Notes under the pieces: generated by a model | Told to the model about the DNA's origin: nothing | The model's input: only the letters and a program-made list of their open reading frames with translations | The model's database searches: none | Part shown: in pieces, positions 27,301 through 35,258 of the stretch | How the letters are laid out: each line of letters opens with the position of its first letter | How positions within the stretch are numbered: position 1 is the first letter of the stretch | Position numbers and translations under genes: made by a program | Assembly: GCF_003426735.1 (NCBI RefSeq) | Contig: NZ_QVON01000014.1 | Coordinates: 1 to 42,275 of the forward strand | Direction: 5' to 3' | DNA length: 42,275 nt | Source: Arenibacter sp. P308M17 | GTDB lineage: Bacteria > Bacteroidota > Bacteroidia > Flavobacteriales > Flavobacteriaceae

Positions 27301-27614
27301 TTCTGGAAATCGAGTTCGATGGAACATCCACTTTGCGGGATAAAATAGGATTAATCAATATAAACTCTTCCGATCAATCATCGATCGGAGCCAAAATTCG
27401 CATTGAACTTAACGGGGAACACTTTGACTCGGAGTTAAAAGAGGGATATGGTTTTCAAAAGGAAGACCCTTCGCAGTTGGCTCAAGCAAAAACCGTTGGG
27501 ATAATAATTCCTGAAGGAATAATTAAACCAAAGAGAAATGTTCTGAAAATACAAGTATTGGGCAATGGTTGGTTTACATGGGATTCCCTTGACTTACGAA
27601 TATGCAAAAAATAG
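24354..27614 (+). CDS. GH2 beta-mannosidase-like enzyme with C-terminal extension (1086 aa)
   Basis: A signal peptide (cleavage near STAQ, residue 20) precedes a GH2 sugar-binding domain containing ATVPGN and the WWYRKDF strand. The TIM barrel has FxCLRLWGGG-like NCLRLWGGGVI, acid/base Glu464 in WTGGNEMP and nucleophile Glu541 in RLSEFGTN, a standard GH2 mannosidase-type pair. The last about 150 residues after the Ig-like domain (ending NVLKIQVLGNGWFTWDSLD) look like an extra beta-sandwich or carbohydrate-binding module not present in the other two GH2 proteins here. Likely a retaining exo-beta-glycosidase; the mannose preference is inferred from similarity only. A MITE-like repeat lies immediately downstream. 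Confidence 0.85.
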   Translation: MDRITLWLFLFLNIFSVSTAQSLLLSGKDWEIQDIPIDDGQGVFCNDWIPATVPGNIQGDLEASRYLKPLWYGMGDPRLPDVAFRDWWYRKDFMVPVEFIGQRMTLTFDGVDIECEVWVNGQRLGGNSGMFKRFSFDATNAVLPGQINRIEVRIAGMPKELHDLFYAADDPGGLGNTKVNNAVRKQLKELKSKTNGGYDWAVAIYTMGIWKDVWLKATGSINTEQIGVLSSMNSNYTKADLRILLDVDSWSEMPVKVSVRARCEDSKADTAIISQVTKGKNHLEIPLSISKPLLWWPMGHGKQPLYDLVVEISHPENGTVMESQSTRFGVREISWQQVPGVAADFYNPMKLVVNGRPIRQMGSNLLPPDALFGRMNEPGLRLLEQARDAGINCLRLWGGGVILTDSMYNRADELGIMLMQEFPLANSDPETDSVFLSNLKETAVNIIKQIRNHPSIVEWTGGNEMPTFTLGSDHPALLILGDAVKEHDNRFLRATEADEGSGPHGPYVYHTKPDSHMSWLGAGEQNLYQRFNTRDEMRLSEFGTNSPANLEVWQRTIPPLSQWPLSNYEDPVLIRKNVFWGALIKENWLHKEITEDLFGPLDGLEQLVPAGQFLAAEGLRYAMDALRRKGDALGGGFMSWNYNEPWPNGAGSYMVDYDGRPLMNYYFTKQALSKVSLNLKYDSLLFDPAEGVNAEIFLVSDAPEAVENVKWHWLARDIGGKVIGQKEGTASIDPIEVKSLGQINIVPPMELGLGPIIIEMQLFDSNENLLTERVHIFGSDRIAAPLAGLLKNQTDYNNKNPGTTRFKALNGLGNLSIGTDSIDTDRLWLPLSRTSLQAKVMPLRTENDQEILEIIITNSGSMTALFCEPHPIANYRTDIMIDNNYCFIPPGESRSIIIRSLKKSFNPLNLAQTGWKITSWNANPLIIKPTIDVLFSLGRQDSMCREFGGYTGLNTSESTNNISLKGQLIDPKRVHYLMDGNNILEIEFDGTSTLRDKIGLININSSDQSSIGAKIRIELNGEHFDSELKEGYGFQKEDPSQLAQAKTVGIIIPEGIIKPKRNVLKIQVLGNGWFTWDSLDLRICKK

Positions 27615-27629
27615 GAAACTTTCAGCCAA

Positions 27630-27797
27630 CTAGTGTCAAGTCAACGTTTAAATGCCGGGTAAGGAATGATGGATCTTGAGTTGGTCCAAGGCGCAAAAAA
27701 CGTACATAGCCGTAGCTACGTAAGGATTTTTGCAACGCAGGAGCGGCTCAAGAGACACATTAAATTTCCCGTAGGTTTAGGCTTGACTGGACACTAG
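27630..27797. repeat. MITE-like palindromic element (168 bp)
   Basis: The two ends are imperfect inverted repeats: CTAGTGTCAAGTCAA on the left, and CTAGTGTCCAGTCAA when the right end is read inward. The interior is also self-complementary (GCGCAAAAA with TTTTTGC, and TCTTGAG with CTCAAGA), so the RNA would fold into a long imperfect hairpin. It has no coding capacity. It looks like a non-autonomous transposable repeat or a dispersed genomic hairpin repeat; other copies were not found in this window. It may also act as a transcription barrier between the GH2 gene and the next operon. Confidence 0.65.
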
Positions 27798-27929
27798 GTT
27801 ATTTAAATAAAGGTAGGGTAACTGTCCAAAAAATTGCCTGAACATTATTTATGTAATTTCTCCTTCAAAGCCCCAAGGCGGATACATGTACTTCTTTTTA
27901 AGAGTTATAATATGAAAAAAATAATTAAA

Positions 27930-27943
27930 AAGTGTATACACTT
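27930..27943. promoter_or_regulatory. GntR-type operator, upstream copy (DUF6067-like/GH2 operon)
   Basis: AAGTGTATACACTT, a perfect palindrome identical to the phosphoesterase site. It is centred 21-22 bp before the -7 element. Confidence 0.8.
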
Positions 27944-27957
27944 AATTGATAAAGGCG

Positions 27958-27965
27958 TATATTGC
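27958..27965 (+). promoter_or_regulatory. Promoter -7 element of the DUF6067-like/GH2 operon
   Basis: TATATTGC, at the standard position between the two operators. Confidence 0.65.
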
Positions 27966-27976
27966 CCCAAATATTG

Positions 27977-27990
27977 AAGTGTATATATTA
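27977..27990. promoter_or_regulatory. GntR-type operator, degenerate downstream copy
   Basis: AAGTGTATATATTA agrees with the palindrome at 11 of 14 positions. The left half is intact and the right half has decayed. It is centred 47 bp from the upstream copy, which supports it being real despite the mismatches. Confidence 0.6.
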
Positions 27991-28044
27991 ACAAGGTTGT
28001 GAATTTCAACTGAACGGCACTGCTGTAAATTATAACATAGCTTA

Positions 28045-28317
28045 ATGATCAAATATCTACTCAATAATTTTCTTTTTTTAGTTTTTATGCACAGCCATAG
28101 TTTAAAGCCGAACGGATTGGATCCACTTAATATATCGGCACTTAAAATAGAGCTGGATATGAAGAAATTCATTGACCGTATCAGCTTGTATAACAATAGG
28201 TGGGCCGCTTTTAAAAGCCCGGGGGTCAAGAAATTTCCTGGGCATGTAAACAGTGTGCCGGACATGTCCGGTGGAGGTATGTCGATCTATGGTGCTATAA
28301 GTCGAAATAGCAGATAG
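28045..28317 (+). CDS. Possible small leader ORF (90 aa)
   Basis: The ORF begins with a hydrophobic stretch (KYLLNNFLFLVF) and ends with a Gly-rich tail. It lies entirely in the leader of the following operon. A palindrome (CCGGACATGTCCGG) sits near its end. No family was recognised. It may be a true small gene, a decayed gene or chance. Confidence 0.3.
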   Translation: MIKYLLNNFLFLVFMHSHSLKPNGLDPLNISALKIELDMKKFIDRISLYNNRWAAFKSPGVKKFPGHVNSVPDMSGGGMSIYGAISRNSR

Positions 28318-28347
28318 TAAACTTCTAAGTTTTTTTAATGATAATAT

Positions 28348-31300
28348 ATGATTATGGGATTATTTAATATAAAGACTTTGTCTTTTCTTTCAATGCTTTG
28401 TTTGATTTCTTTTGATTTGTGCAACGCACAGGAAGAAAAGCTCGATTTTCCTGAAGTAAAATATAGTCTTGGTAGCTGGCCGGTAGAATCCTTTGGCAAT
28501 TATAGGGCCGTGGTAGAGGTAAGGGAAAAAGCGAATACCTGTTTTATCCGTCTTCCGTGGAGAAGGAGGGATGTTGACCCCCATAAAAAACAGATCATAG
28601 TTGTGGATGCGAAAACGGATCAAATAGTAAAAAATGTGGTCTGCCCTGAGATCAATAGGGAATACGGAGATGTAATTTTTCAGCCCGGGACCGTTCCTGG
28701 TAGGTACTATATTTATTATATGCCTTATTCCATTGGCCATGGCTATTTTCCCAACACGACCTATCTGACACCGGAAGATCTTGCGGATCCACTGTGGAAA
28801 GCTTCTCTTCCGGATGATTATTTGAATGGATTGGATAAGGGGAAATTGACCGAATTTCAGTCTGCTGACCCATTTTACAGGGTCGATCCCATGGAGGTCA
28901 TTGCCACGGCAGGGGAGACTGCCGGATTGTTGGAACGTTTTAAAAAGGACGATTATCTTCTTTTTCCCGAAAAAAGGGAGTTCCCCATTGCAATGAAATA
29001 TGATCTACCCCTAAGATGGGTACGGAAAGGCCCTTCCGATATTTTCAATGGGGAAGCCCGGCCGGGAGAATATTTTACGTTTCAGATAGGAATGTACGCA
29101 TTAAAAGATGTGGAAAATATAAAGCTCGAATTTGAAAGCGGACAAATTTCCAAAGACGCCTTCACTTGTTTCAATACGGGGGGGACCGACTGGATGGGCA
29201 AGGTGTTTGAGAAAAAGTTATCGGTGAATGCCGGCGAGGTACAACCTCTATGGTGCGGGGTGCAAATTCCGGATAATTTCAAAGGTTCGCTGTCGGCTAC
29301 TTTAGTGATAAAGCCGGTAGGGATGAAGAAAAAAAAGATGAAGATCAATATACAGATAGCTGGAGTAAGGCTAGCGGATGGCGGAAGCAGTGATATTAAC
29401 AAAATGGCAAGACTCAAGTGGTTAAATTCTACCATAGGTTTGGATGATGAGACCTTTGGCATATATCCACCGATGACCTTGAAGGATGATCGGATGCAGA
29501 TCCTTGGGCATAAGATCATTTTCGATGAAAGCGGATTGCCAGGACAGATTGCCAGCTCATATGATGACATGTCTGCCCTAACGGATGGGCCGGAACGGAA
29601 ACTACTTTCGGCACCGGTCAAATTTGTGGCGCTAAAGGGGAACAGGGAGGTCATTTTTAAATATAGCCCGCATAAGGTAATCGATAGGGCCTCAGGTGCC
29701 GTTACCCAAGTAACGCAAGGAACAAGTGAATCGTTAAACCTGGAATGTCGCTCCAAAAGTGAAGTTGACGGGTACATGAACTATACCATAACGGTAACTG
29801 CAAAGGAGGATGGTAGTTTTAACGACATGAGATTGGAAATACCCTATCGGAAGGAAATCGCAGAATATATGATGGGCATGGGACGTAAGGGAGGGACCCG
29901 TCCCAAGAATTGGAGTTGGAAATGGGATATAGAAAGCAGTAACAGTGTTTTCTGGCTCGGGACCGTGGGAGCCGGTCTTCAGTGCAGATTAAAAGGGCAG
30001 ACGGACACCTGGGAAATATTTAATTATAAAGATACGGGCATTCCTGAAGATTGGTATAACCAGGGAAAGGGGGGCTGCGATATGCAGGAAAAGGGCGATT
30101 CCTTTTTTGTGCAAATCTTTAGTGGCAACAGGGAAATGAAAAAAGGGGATCAGCTCACGTTCCGATTTGGGCTATTGATGACCCCGGTTCGCCCTTTGGA
30201 TAACGACCACTGGCAATGGCGCTATTGGCATTCGGATAAAAACCTGGATCAATTGGACAGTATCGATGCATCGGGTGCCAATATCATCAATATCCATCAT
30301 GCCAACGGACTAAATCCTTATATCAATTATCCCTTCGTAGCCACCGACACCCTTGCACCTTTTGTTGCGCGGGCGCATCAAAACGAAAAAAAGGTAAAGC
30401 TCTATTATACCGTTCGAGAACTGAGCGTAAGGGCCCCTGAAACGTTTGCTTTGCGAAGTCTCGGGGATGAGGTTTATCGTACCGGTGAAGGTTTCAGGCT
30501 GGCAGATAGGTTCACCCTTCCCACTGAGACAGGAGGGGTTACCGGGGAATCATGGCTTTGCGAACACCTGATCAATGATTATCTACCGGCATGGCACCAT
30601 TATTTCAGTGAGGGACATTGGGATGCATCCATTGCACAATCCGGTCTCTCTCGCTGGCATAATTATTATCTTGAAGGGTTGGATTGGTTGGTCAGGGAGG
30701 TAGGTATTGATGGTATTTATCTCGATGGATTGGGCTATGACCGGGAGATTATGAAACGGGTAAGGAAGGTGATGGACAAGGCACGGCCAGGGAGCTTAAT
30801 CGATTTTCACTGCGGAAATCATTTTCATCCCCAATATGGGATGAACAATATCTCGAATTTCTTTATGGAGCATTTTCCTTTTATAAACAGCCTCTGGTTG
30901 GGAGAGGGCTTCGATTACAATGAAACCCCGGATTATTGGCTCATTGAGTTAGCGGGTATTCCTTACGGATTGTACAGCGAAACGCTAGGAAACAATAATC
31001 CTTTCAGGGGAATGGTCTATGGCATGTCAGAACGTATTTATGGTAATTCCAATCCATCGGAGATATGGAAATTATGGGATGATTTTGGTATTCAGGGGTC
31101 AAAGATGCTGGGATATTGGTCAAAACGTTGCCCTGTAAAAACGGGAGAAACAGATGTAAAAGCGACCGCTTACGTGAAAGATGGTAAAACGTTGATTGCT
31201 ATCGGTAATTGGGGGGGCGATAAATCCATTACCTTGGATATTGACTGGGACGCTATCGGATTGGATAAAAATAAAGCGATTGTGAAAGCCCCTCTTATTA

Positions 31301-31389
31301 GGGGAGTACAGGAAGAACAACTATTCCCTGCCAATGGGAGTCTAAAGATTGGTGCGGAAAGGGGTATGATCCTAATTATAAATGAATAA
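28348..31389 (+). CDS. Large putative glycosidase, GH123/DUF6067-like (1013 aa)
   Basis: A signal peptide (cleavage near CNAQ, about residue 27) is followed by a beta-rich N-terminal half (to about 640). That half includes segments like those of GH123 N-terminal domains and of the DUF6067 proteins of Bacteroidota. The C-terminal half is a TIM barrel starting at about 640 (HWQWRYWHSDKN ... ANIINIHH). It has VGIDGIYLDGLGYD (Asp793), IDFHCGNHF and SLWLGEGFDYNE (Glu853) as candidate active-site strands, and a final beta domain. The assignment to a DUF6067-type family is from memory of the architecture and is uncertain; the activity is unknown. It overlaps the following GH2 gene by 8 bp, so the two enzymes are translationally coupled and probably act together. 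Confidence 0.65.
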   Translation: MIMGLFNIKTLSFLSMLCLISFDLCNAQEEKLDFPEVKYSLGSWPVESFGNYRAVVEVREKANTCFIRLPWRRRDVDPHKKQIIVVDAKTDQIVKNVVCPEINREYGDVIFQPGTVPGRYYIYYMPYSIGHGYFPNTTYLTPEDLADPLWKASLPDDYLNGLDKGKLTEFQSADPFYRVDPMEVIATAGETAGLLERFKKDDYLLFPEKREFPIAMKYDLPLRWVRKGPSDIFNGEARPGEYFTFQIGMYALKDVENIKLEFESGQISKDAFTCFNTGGTDWMGKVFEKKLSVNAGEVQPLWCGVQIPDNFKGSLSATLVIKPVGMKKKKMKINIQIAGVRLADGGSSDINKMARLKWLNSTIGLDDETFGIYPPMTLKDDRMQILGHKIIFDESGLPGQIASSYDDMSALTDGPERKLLSAPVKFVALKGNREVIFKYSPHKVIDRASGAVTQVTQGTSESLNLECRSKSEVDGYMNYTITVTAKEDGSFNDMRLEIPYRKEIAEYMMGMGRKGGTRPKNWSWKWDIESSNSVFWLGTVGAGLQCRLKGQTDTWEIFNYKDTGIPEDWYNQGKGGCDMQEKGDSFFVQIFSGNREMKKGDQLTFRFGLLMTPVRPLDNDHWQWRYWHSDKNLDQLDSIDASGANIINIHHANGLNPYINYPFVATDTLAPFVARAHQNEKKVKLYYTVRELSVRAPETFALRSLGDEVYRTGEGFRLADRFTLPTETGGVTGESWLCEHLINDYLPAWHHYFSEGHWDASIAQSGLSRWHNYYLEGLDWLVREVGIDGIYLDGLGYDREIMKRVRKVMDKARPGSLIDFHCGNHFHPQYGMNNISNFFMEHFPFINSLWLGEGFDYNETPDYWLIELAGIPYGLYSETLGNNNPFRGMVYGMSERIYGNSNPSEIWKLWDDFGIQGSKMLGYWSKRCPVKTGETDVKATAYVKDGKTLIAIGNWGGDKSITLDIDWDAIGLDKNKAIVKAPLIRGVQEEQLFPANGSLKIGAERGMILIINE

Positions 31390-34180
31390 GATAAAAACAA
31401 TGGGAATAAAATATATTGTCCGCGCATTACTACTTGTTCTAGTGATGTCATGTACCGATCAAGGGACCGAAAACTTTCAAAAAAGCGAATTGCCGTTGTC
31501 GGGCGATGATTGGCACTTGGTCTCATTTGATCCCGGACAGGGAGAGTCAATGCTTGCTATGGATTCTGGTTTTCCGTTGGATAGTGCCATTGCTGCCACA
31601 GTTCCAGGTGACATCTATTGGGACTTGATGCGTGCCGGGGAACTACCTGATATTTATATTGGTATGAACGCGCAAAAAACCTACGGCCTTCCAATAAAAG
31701 AATGGTGGTACAGAAAGTCGTTCATTGTTGGGAAGGACTGGTCTAAAAAGCATGTCAGGTTGCATTTTGAAGGTGTTGATTACGCCACTAAGGTATGGTT
31801 GAACGGGGAGTACCTAGGATCCCATAAAGGGCAGTTTACACCTTTTGAGTTTGATGTTACGGATAGATTAAAATTTGATGGGGAGGAGAATACCCTTACA
31901 TTAGTGATAGAATCAGCTCCAGAGAATGTAGTGAATAAACTGTTCCAACTTCCAAGGGGCCAATGGCAACGTCAATATGCACAGGATGAAGTAACCAACA
32001 CTTTGGATTATTGGAAAAGTAGAACCATGACCGGTTGGGATTGGGGTACTCCTTTATGGACTATGGGAATTTGGAAAGATGTAAAACTTATTGGTTCTAC
32101 AGGCCTTTTTCTTGATGATTTGCTCATATACCCTCAAATTGGGGCACCTTATGATAAAGCAAATGTACATACGAAGATAAATGTAAATTCAGAGGTGTTC
32201 AATGGAGATGAAATTGTCCTGGAGTATAAGGCCGAGTGTATTAATGCAAATGCCCCGGCTTCCAGTGCTACACAACTTTTAAAACCCACCAAAAAAAATA
32301 GTAAGGGTGTTGAATTTTCATTTTCCATATCATCACCGGCCCTGTGGTGGCCCAATGGTTATGGCGAGCAAAATTTATATAGCCTGACGGTTACCGCAAA
32401 GCACAAGGAAAGCGGAAGGATATTGGATCGGATAAAGAGAAATTTTGGAATTAGGGAAATACAATTTTTGAAAAATCCCCAGGCCCACGATTACCAAAAA
32501 ATGATGTGGTTTTCCCATAGGCCATCTGGTTCCGGTGAACGGGATATTCCAAAAGATTCGACGCCGGAATTTCTGGTTCAAATTAATGGGAGGCCTATAT
32601 TCCTGCACGGGGGCAATTGGCTTCCCGCCGACCTGTTATATGGCAGACCGGGAAAAGAAGAATATGAGCATTTGATACGGATGGCTACCCTGGCAAATTA
32701 CAATGTATTTCGTGTTTGGGGAGGAGGGATAATTGAAAAGCAGACGTTTTATGACCTATGTGATAGGTATGGGATTCTGGTCTGGCAGGAAATGCCGAAT
32801 GGTGGGTCCATTCCCCTTGAAACGGATAAAATTCTGGCTACGGCAAATGAACAACAACGGGAGATTATGCCACAGCTTATCAATCATCCAAGTATCTACC
32901 GCTATGGTTTTGGCAACGAGCTATATATGACAAGGAACAACAGTAAACAAGTGGCCCAGTTTGAGGACATATGTCGAGAAATGGATCCGATGCGACAGGT
33001 TGTTGGTCCCAGTCCTGTTGTAGAATATCAGAGGCATGGCCCGCATTGGTTCAATATACCGGCCGAGTATGATCTGTACAATACGGGCTATCCTTTGACG
33101 GCTGGGCCGGACAATCCTGTAGAATGGTCCGAATATGGCGCTTCGGGTGCATCCTCTCTACAGACATTGAAACGCATATTGCCGGATACCGAACTTTGGC
33201 CATTGCCATACAGTGATTCCATAATGCAGTGGCATAATAGTGCTGGGGCCTATACTCAATCAGACTGGCTTAAACCTGAAATTTACCTATCTCTATTTGG
33301 GGAATTGCCGGATCTGGAAACGGAGATCAAAGTCAGTCAATTTGTCCAGTCGGAAGGCCTGCGTTATGCCAATCAGTCCCATCGGCGTAAAAAGTGGCAT
33401 AGGAGCGGGTGTTATATGTGGACTTTCAATGAACCATGGCCCAATGTTGCGCACGGATCAATAGTTGAGTATTACGGGCTGCCCAAAATGGCCTACTACT
33501 ATGTAGGAAATTCGTATGGGCAGATAGACGTAAGTGCGGAGTACAACAATATTTCCCTTCATCCCAATGATACCTTGACCTTGCCTGTTTTTGTTACCAG
33601 TGCTATGTCCGATCCAATTGAAGGGGCAAGACTGGTGACAAAAATTATGGATCTGGATGGAAAACTGTATTATGAAGACAGTAAAAATATCCTGATAGAT
33701 GCCAACTCATCACATCGGATAGATACTCTTAAGTTTATAGTTCCGGAAGGGGCAAATAATAATGTCCTGTTGGTTAGATTAGACTTGGTAGACGATCGCA
33801 AGTCAAATCTCTCTTCGCAAACATATACTTTTGGCATTAAGAATTCGTCGGTCGATAACCTTGCCGGAAAAAAGCACCTCCTTCCGATGCTAAATGCCCC
33901 CAAAACGAAGATCTCCCTTTCAATTAATTATGATGAAAGGAAGAAAATAGGGGGAAGTGAAATGGATTTATATCGGGCAAAAGTAAAAAACACGTCAAAT
34001 GTTCCTGCATTATTTGTGCGATTCAAAAGCCCATACAAACCACAGGAAGTTTATTTTGGGGATAATTGTTTTGTCTTGTTGCCGGGAGAAGAGAAGATGA
34101 TTGATGTACTGGTCTCACCGGATATGAAGGAAAAATTTAGGATTACAGATATTTCTTTGGAAGCATGGAACAGTAATTGA
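31382..34180 (+). CDS. GH2 beta-mannosidase-like lipoprotein (932 aa)
   Basis: A lipobox (VMSC, Cys24) anchors the enzyme to a membrane. The sugar-binding domain has ATVPGD and WWYRKSF. The TIM barrel has FRVWGGGII, acid/base Glu513 in GFGNELYM and nucleophile Glu584 in EWSEYGASG. The FNEPWPN motif and a C-terminal Ig-like domain are also present. It is most like the GH2 at 24354 (shared TMGIWKDV and WWYRK blocks) but lacks that protein's C-terminal extension. A retaining exo-beta-glycosidase, probably a beta-mannosidase or a close relative. It is the second gene of the two-gene unit with the DUF6067-like enzyme. Confidence 0.85.
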   Translation: MNKIKTMGIKYIVRALLLVLVMSCTDQGTENFQKSELPLSGDDWHLVSFDPGQGESMLAMDSGFPLDSAIAATVPGDIYWDLMRAGELPDIYIGMNAQKTYGLPIKEWWYRKSFIVGKDWSKKHVRLHFEGVDYATKVWLNGEYLGSHKGQFTPFEFDVTDRLKFDGEENTLTLVIESAPENVVNKLFQLPRGQWQRQYAQDEVTNTLDYWKSRTMTGWDWGTPLWTMGIWKDVKLIGSTGLFLDDLLIYPQIGAPYDKANVHTKINVNSEVFNGDEIVLEYKAECINANAPASSATQLLKPTKKNSKGVEFSFSISSPALWWPNGYGEQNLYSLTVTAKHKESGRILDRIKRNFGIREIQFLKNPQAHDYQKMMWFSHRPSGSGERDIPKDSTPEFLVQINGRPIFLHGGNWLPADLLYGRPGKEEYEHLIRMATLANYNVFRVWGGGIIEKQTFYDLCDRYGILVWQEMPNGGSIPLETDKILATANEQQREIMPQLINHPSIYRYGFGNELYMTRNNSKQVAQFEDICREMDPMRQVVGPSPVVEYQRHGPHWFNIPAEYDLYNTGYPLTAGPDNPVEWSEYGASGASSLQTLKRILPDTELWPLPYSDSIMQWHNSAGAYTQSDWLKPEIYLSLFGELPDLETEIKVSQFVQSEGLRYANQSHRRKKWHRSGCYMWTFNEPWPNVAHGSIVEYYGLPKMAYYYVGNSYGQIDVSAEYNNISLHPNDTLTLPVFVTSAMSDPIEGARLVTKIMDLDGKLYYEDSKNILIDANSSHRIDTLKFIVPEGANNNVLLVRLDLVDDRKSNLSSQTYTFGIKNSSVDNLAGKKHLLPMLNAPKTKISLSINYDERKKIGGSEMDLYRAKVKNTSNVPALFVRFKSPYKPQEVYFGDNCFVLLPGEEKMIDVLVSPDMKEKFRITDISLEAWNSN

Positions 34181-34499
34181 CAGCTATTAAGGACTTTAGT
34201 GGAAGGAAGAATACTATAGACCATTGTTCCATAAGTAAGAATTCCGTTGCTGCCCAACGCAGATTTCATAAAAAACGGACAGATTGGCGGTAATGTAAAT
34301 TGTACCTTTCAGGAGTAGTATCGGAATGTGAGGGATAAATAGTTCCTTGCTGTGCCAATAAAAAAATGGCGAATAGAAGATCAAGGAGGGCTTTATGCCT
34401 TCCTTGATACGTTGGTATAAAATTTTGGGTGGAGTACCTCCCAATAGCATTATCCGATGGACATGGGTTTGACAAGTCCTTTAAAGGTCTTGAGCAATG
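34181..34499. other. Convergent intergenic region (319 bp)
   Basis: It lies between the last GH2 gene and the GntR gene. It holds a 12-bp imperfect hairpin at 34380-34408 and short overlapping minus-strand ORFs that do not look coding. No other feature was seen. Confidence 0.5.
34380..34408. terminator. Possible bidirectional terminator
   Basis: A 12-bp stem (ATCAAGGAGGGC with GCCTTCCTTGAT, one mismatch) has a 5-nt loop and sits between convergent genes. A strong T-run is missing on the plus side, and the T-run on the minus side (ahead of the stem) is moderate. Confidence 0.45.
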
Positions 34500-35183
34500 T
34501 TATTTAGGGGGTTCTTTTTTTTCTTTTAATAGTTCCTGAAGGATCGGGGTGGAAGACCTTAAATGTTCATCCAAGAGTTTACGTGCAGCATGTATATCTC
34601 CCTTATGTATGGCTTGGAGGATGGCTATATGCTCGGATAACGCTATTACGGCCCTGTTTAAATCATTGGCCGCAGCACGTTGTAAGATACGTATAAAGGT
34701 CCACAATGATTCAAAGGCCAATACTATAAATTGGTTTTCGCAAGAATCCACCCATAATCTATGTAGGTTCGTATCAAGTTCGAGTGCCTTTTCGGTAAAA
34801 GGATCGTCAGGCCCGAAATTTTGTAGCTTAATGGATATGTCCAACAATTTTTTTACTTTTTTGGACCCGACCAACATATCGATGGAAGAATCAAAGGCCA
34901 ATAATTCTATTACCGCCCTAACATCGGTTAATTTAACGAGGTCTCTTTGACTAAAATCCTTTACCAAAGGGCGTTGGTTATGCCTAATTTCCATTAGCCC
35001 CATAGCAGCGGCACTTCGCACGGCCTCCCGAACCGGTGTGCGGCTTACTCCCCAATCTTTGGCAAGCTGTGTTTCACGAATGGGTTCTCCGGGAGCAAAT
35101 GAGCGGTTTACGATAGCTTCCAGAAGCTTTTGCAATACGATGTCCGAGGTATCCCCGACCCGTTTTGTTTTTAATGAATCCAT
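34500..35183 (-). CDS. GntR/FadR-type (FCD domain) transcriptional regulator (227 aa)
   Basis: Residues 13-76 form a winged helix-turn-helix (ETQLAKDWGVSRTPVREAVRS is the recognition region). Residues 85-215 form an FCD ligand-binding domain with the metal-site residues Asp137, His141, His185 and His207 in place. FCD-type regulators typically sense sugar acids, hexuronates or related carboxylates (family knowledge). It is divergent from the glycosidase/SDR operon. A perfect 26-bp palindrome centred at 35203/35204 lies 7 bp upstream of its start codon, so autoregulation is likely. It is the best candidate for the protein that binds all the AAGTGTATACACTT sites in the window. Confidence 0.9.
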   Translation of the reverse strand: MDSLKTKRVGDTSDIVLQKLLEAIVNRSFAPGEPIRETQLAKDWGVSRTPVREAVRSAAAMGLMEIRHNQRPLVKDFSQRDLVKLTDVRAVIELLAFDSSIDMLVGSKKVKKLLDISIKLQNFGPDDPFTEKALELDTNLHRLWVDSCENQFIVLAFESLWTFIRILQRAAANDLNRAVIALSEHIAILQAIHKGDIHAARKLLDEHLRSSTPILQELLKEKKEPPK

Positions 35184-35190
35184 ATTTTTT

Positions 35191-35216
35191 ATTTAAAAGT
35201 GCATGCACTTTTAAAT
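35191..35216. promoter_or_regulatory. GntR-type operator inside a perfect 26-bp palindrome
   Basis: The core AAGTGCATGCACTT (35197-35210) is extended symmetrically by ATTTAA on both sides to a perfect 26-bp palindrome. For the plus-strand promoter it sits 21-22 bp before the -7 element. For the gntR gene it lies in the 5' untranslated region, 7 bp from the start codon. Confidence 0.85.
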
Positions 35217-35224
35217 AAAAATCA

Positions 35225-35232
35225 TATATTGC
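35225..35232 (+). promoter_or_regulatory. Promoter -7 element of the glycosidase/SDR operon
   Basis: TATATTGC, at the standard distance from the upstream operator. Confidence 0.65.
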
Positions 35233-35243
35233 GACTCATTTAA

Positions 35244-35257
35244 AAATGTATACACTT
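35244..35257. promoter_or_regulatory. GntR-type operator, second copy (shared)
   Basis: AAATGTATACACTT, 13 of 14 palindrome positions, is centred 47 bp from the first copy. It lies just after the plus-strand start and at the predicted start of the gntR transcript. Confidence 0.8.
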
Positions 35258-35258
35258 G

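Larger units (their letters stand above)
27615..28347. other. Intergenic region with repeat, operator pair and leader ORF (733 bp)
   Basis: In order it holds the 168-bp inverted-repeat element (27630-27797), about 130 bases without features, and an operator pair around a -7 element (27930-27990). A leader of some 375 bases follows, with a 90-codon ORF (28045-28317). Confidence 0.6.

Noticed and set aside
34214..34475. Overlapping minus-strand ORFs between the GH2 and GntR genes
   Set aside because: They run through the convergent hairpin, in different frames, and have no recognisable protein features.
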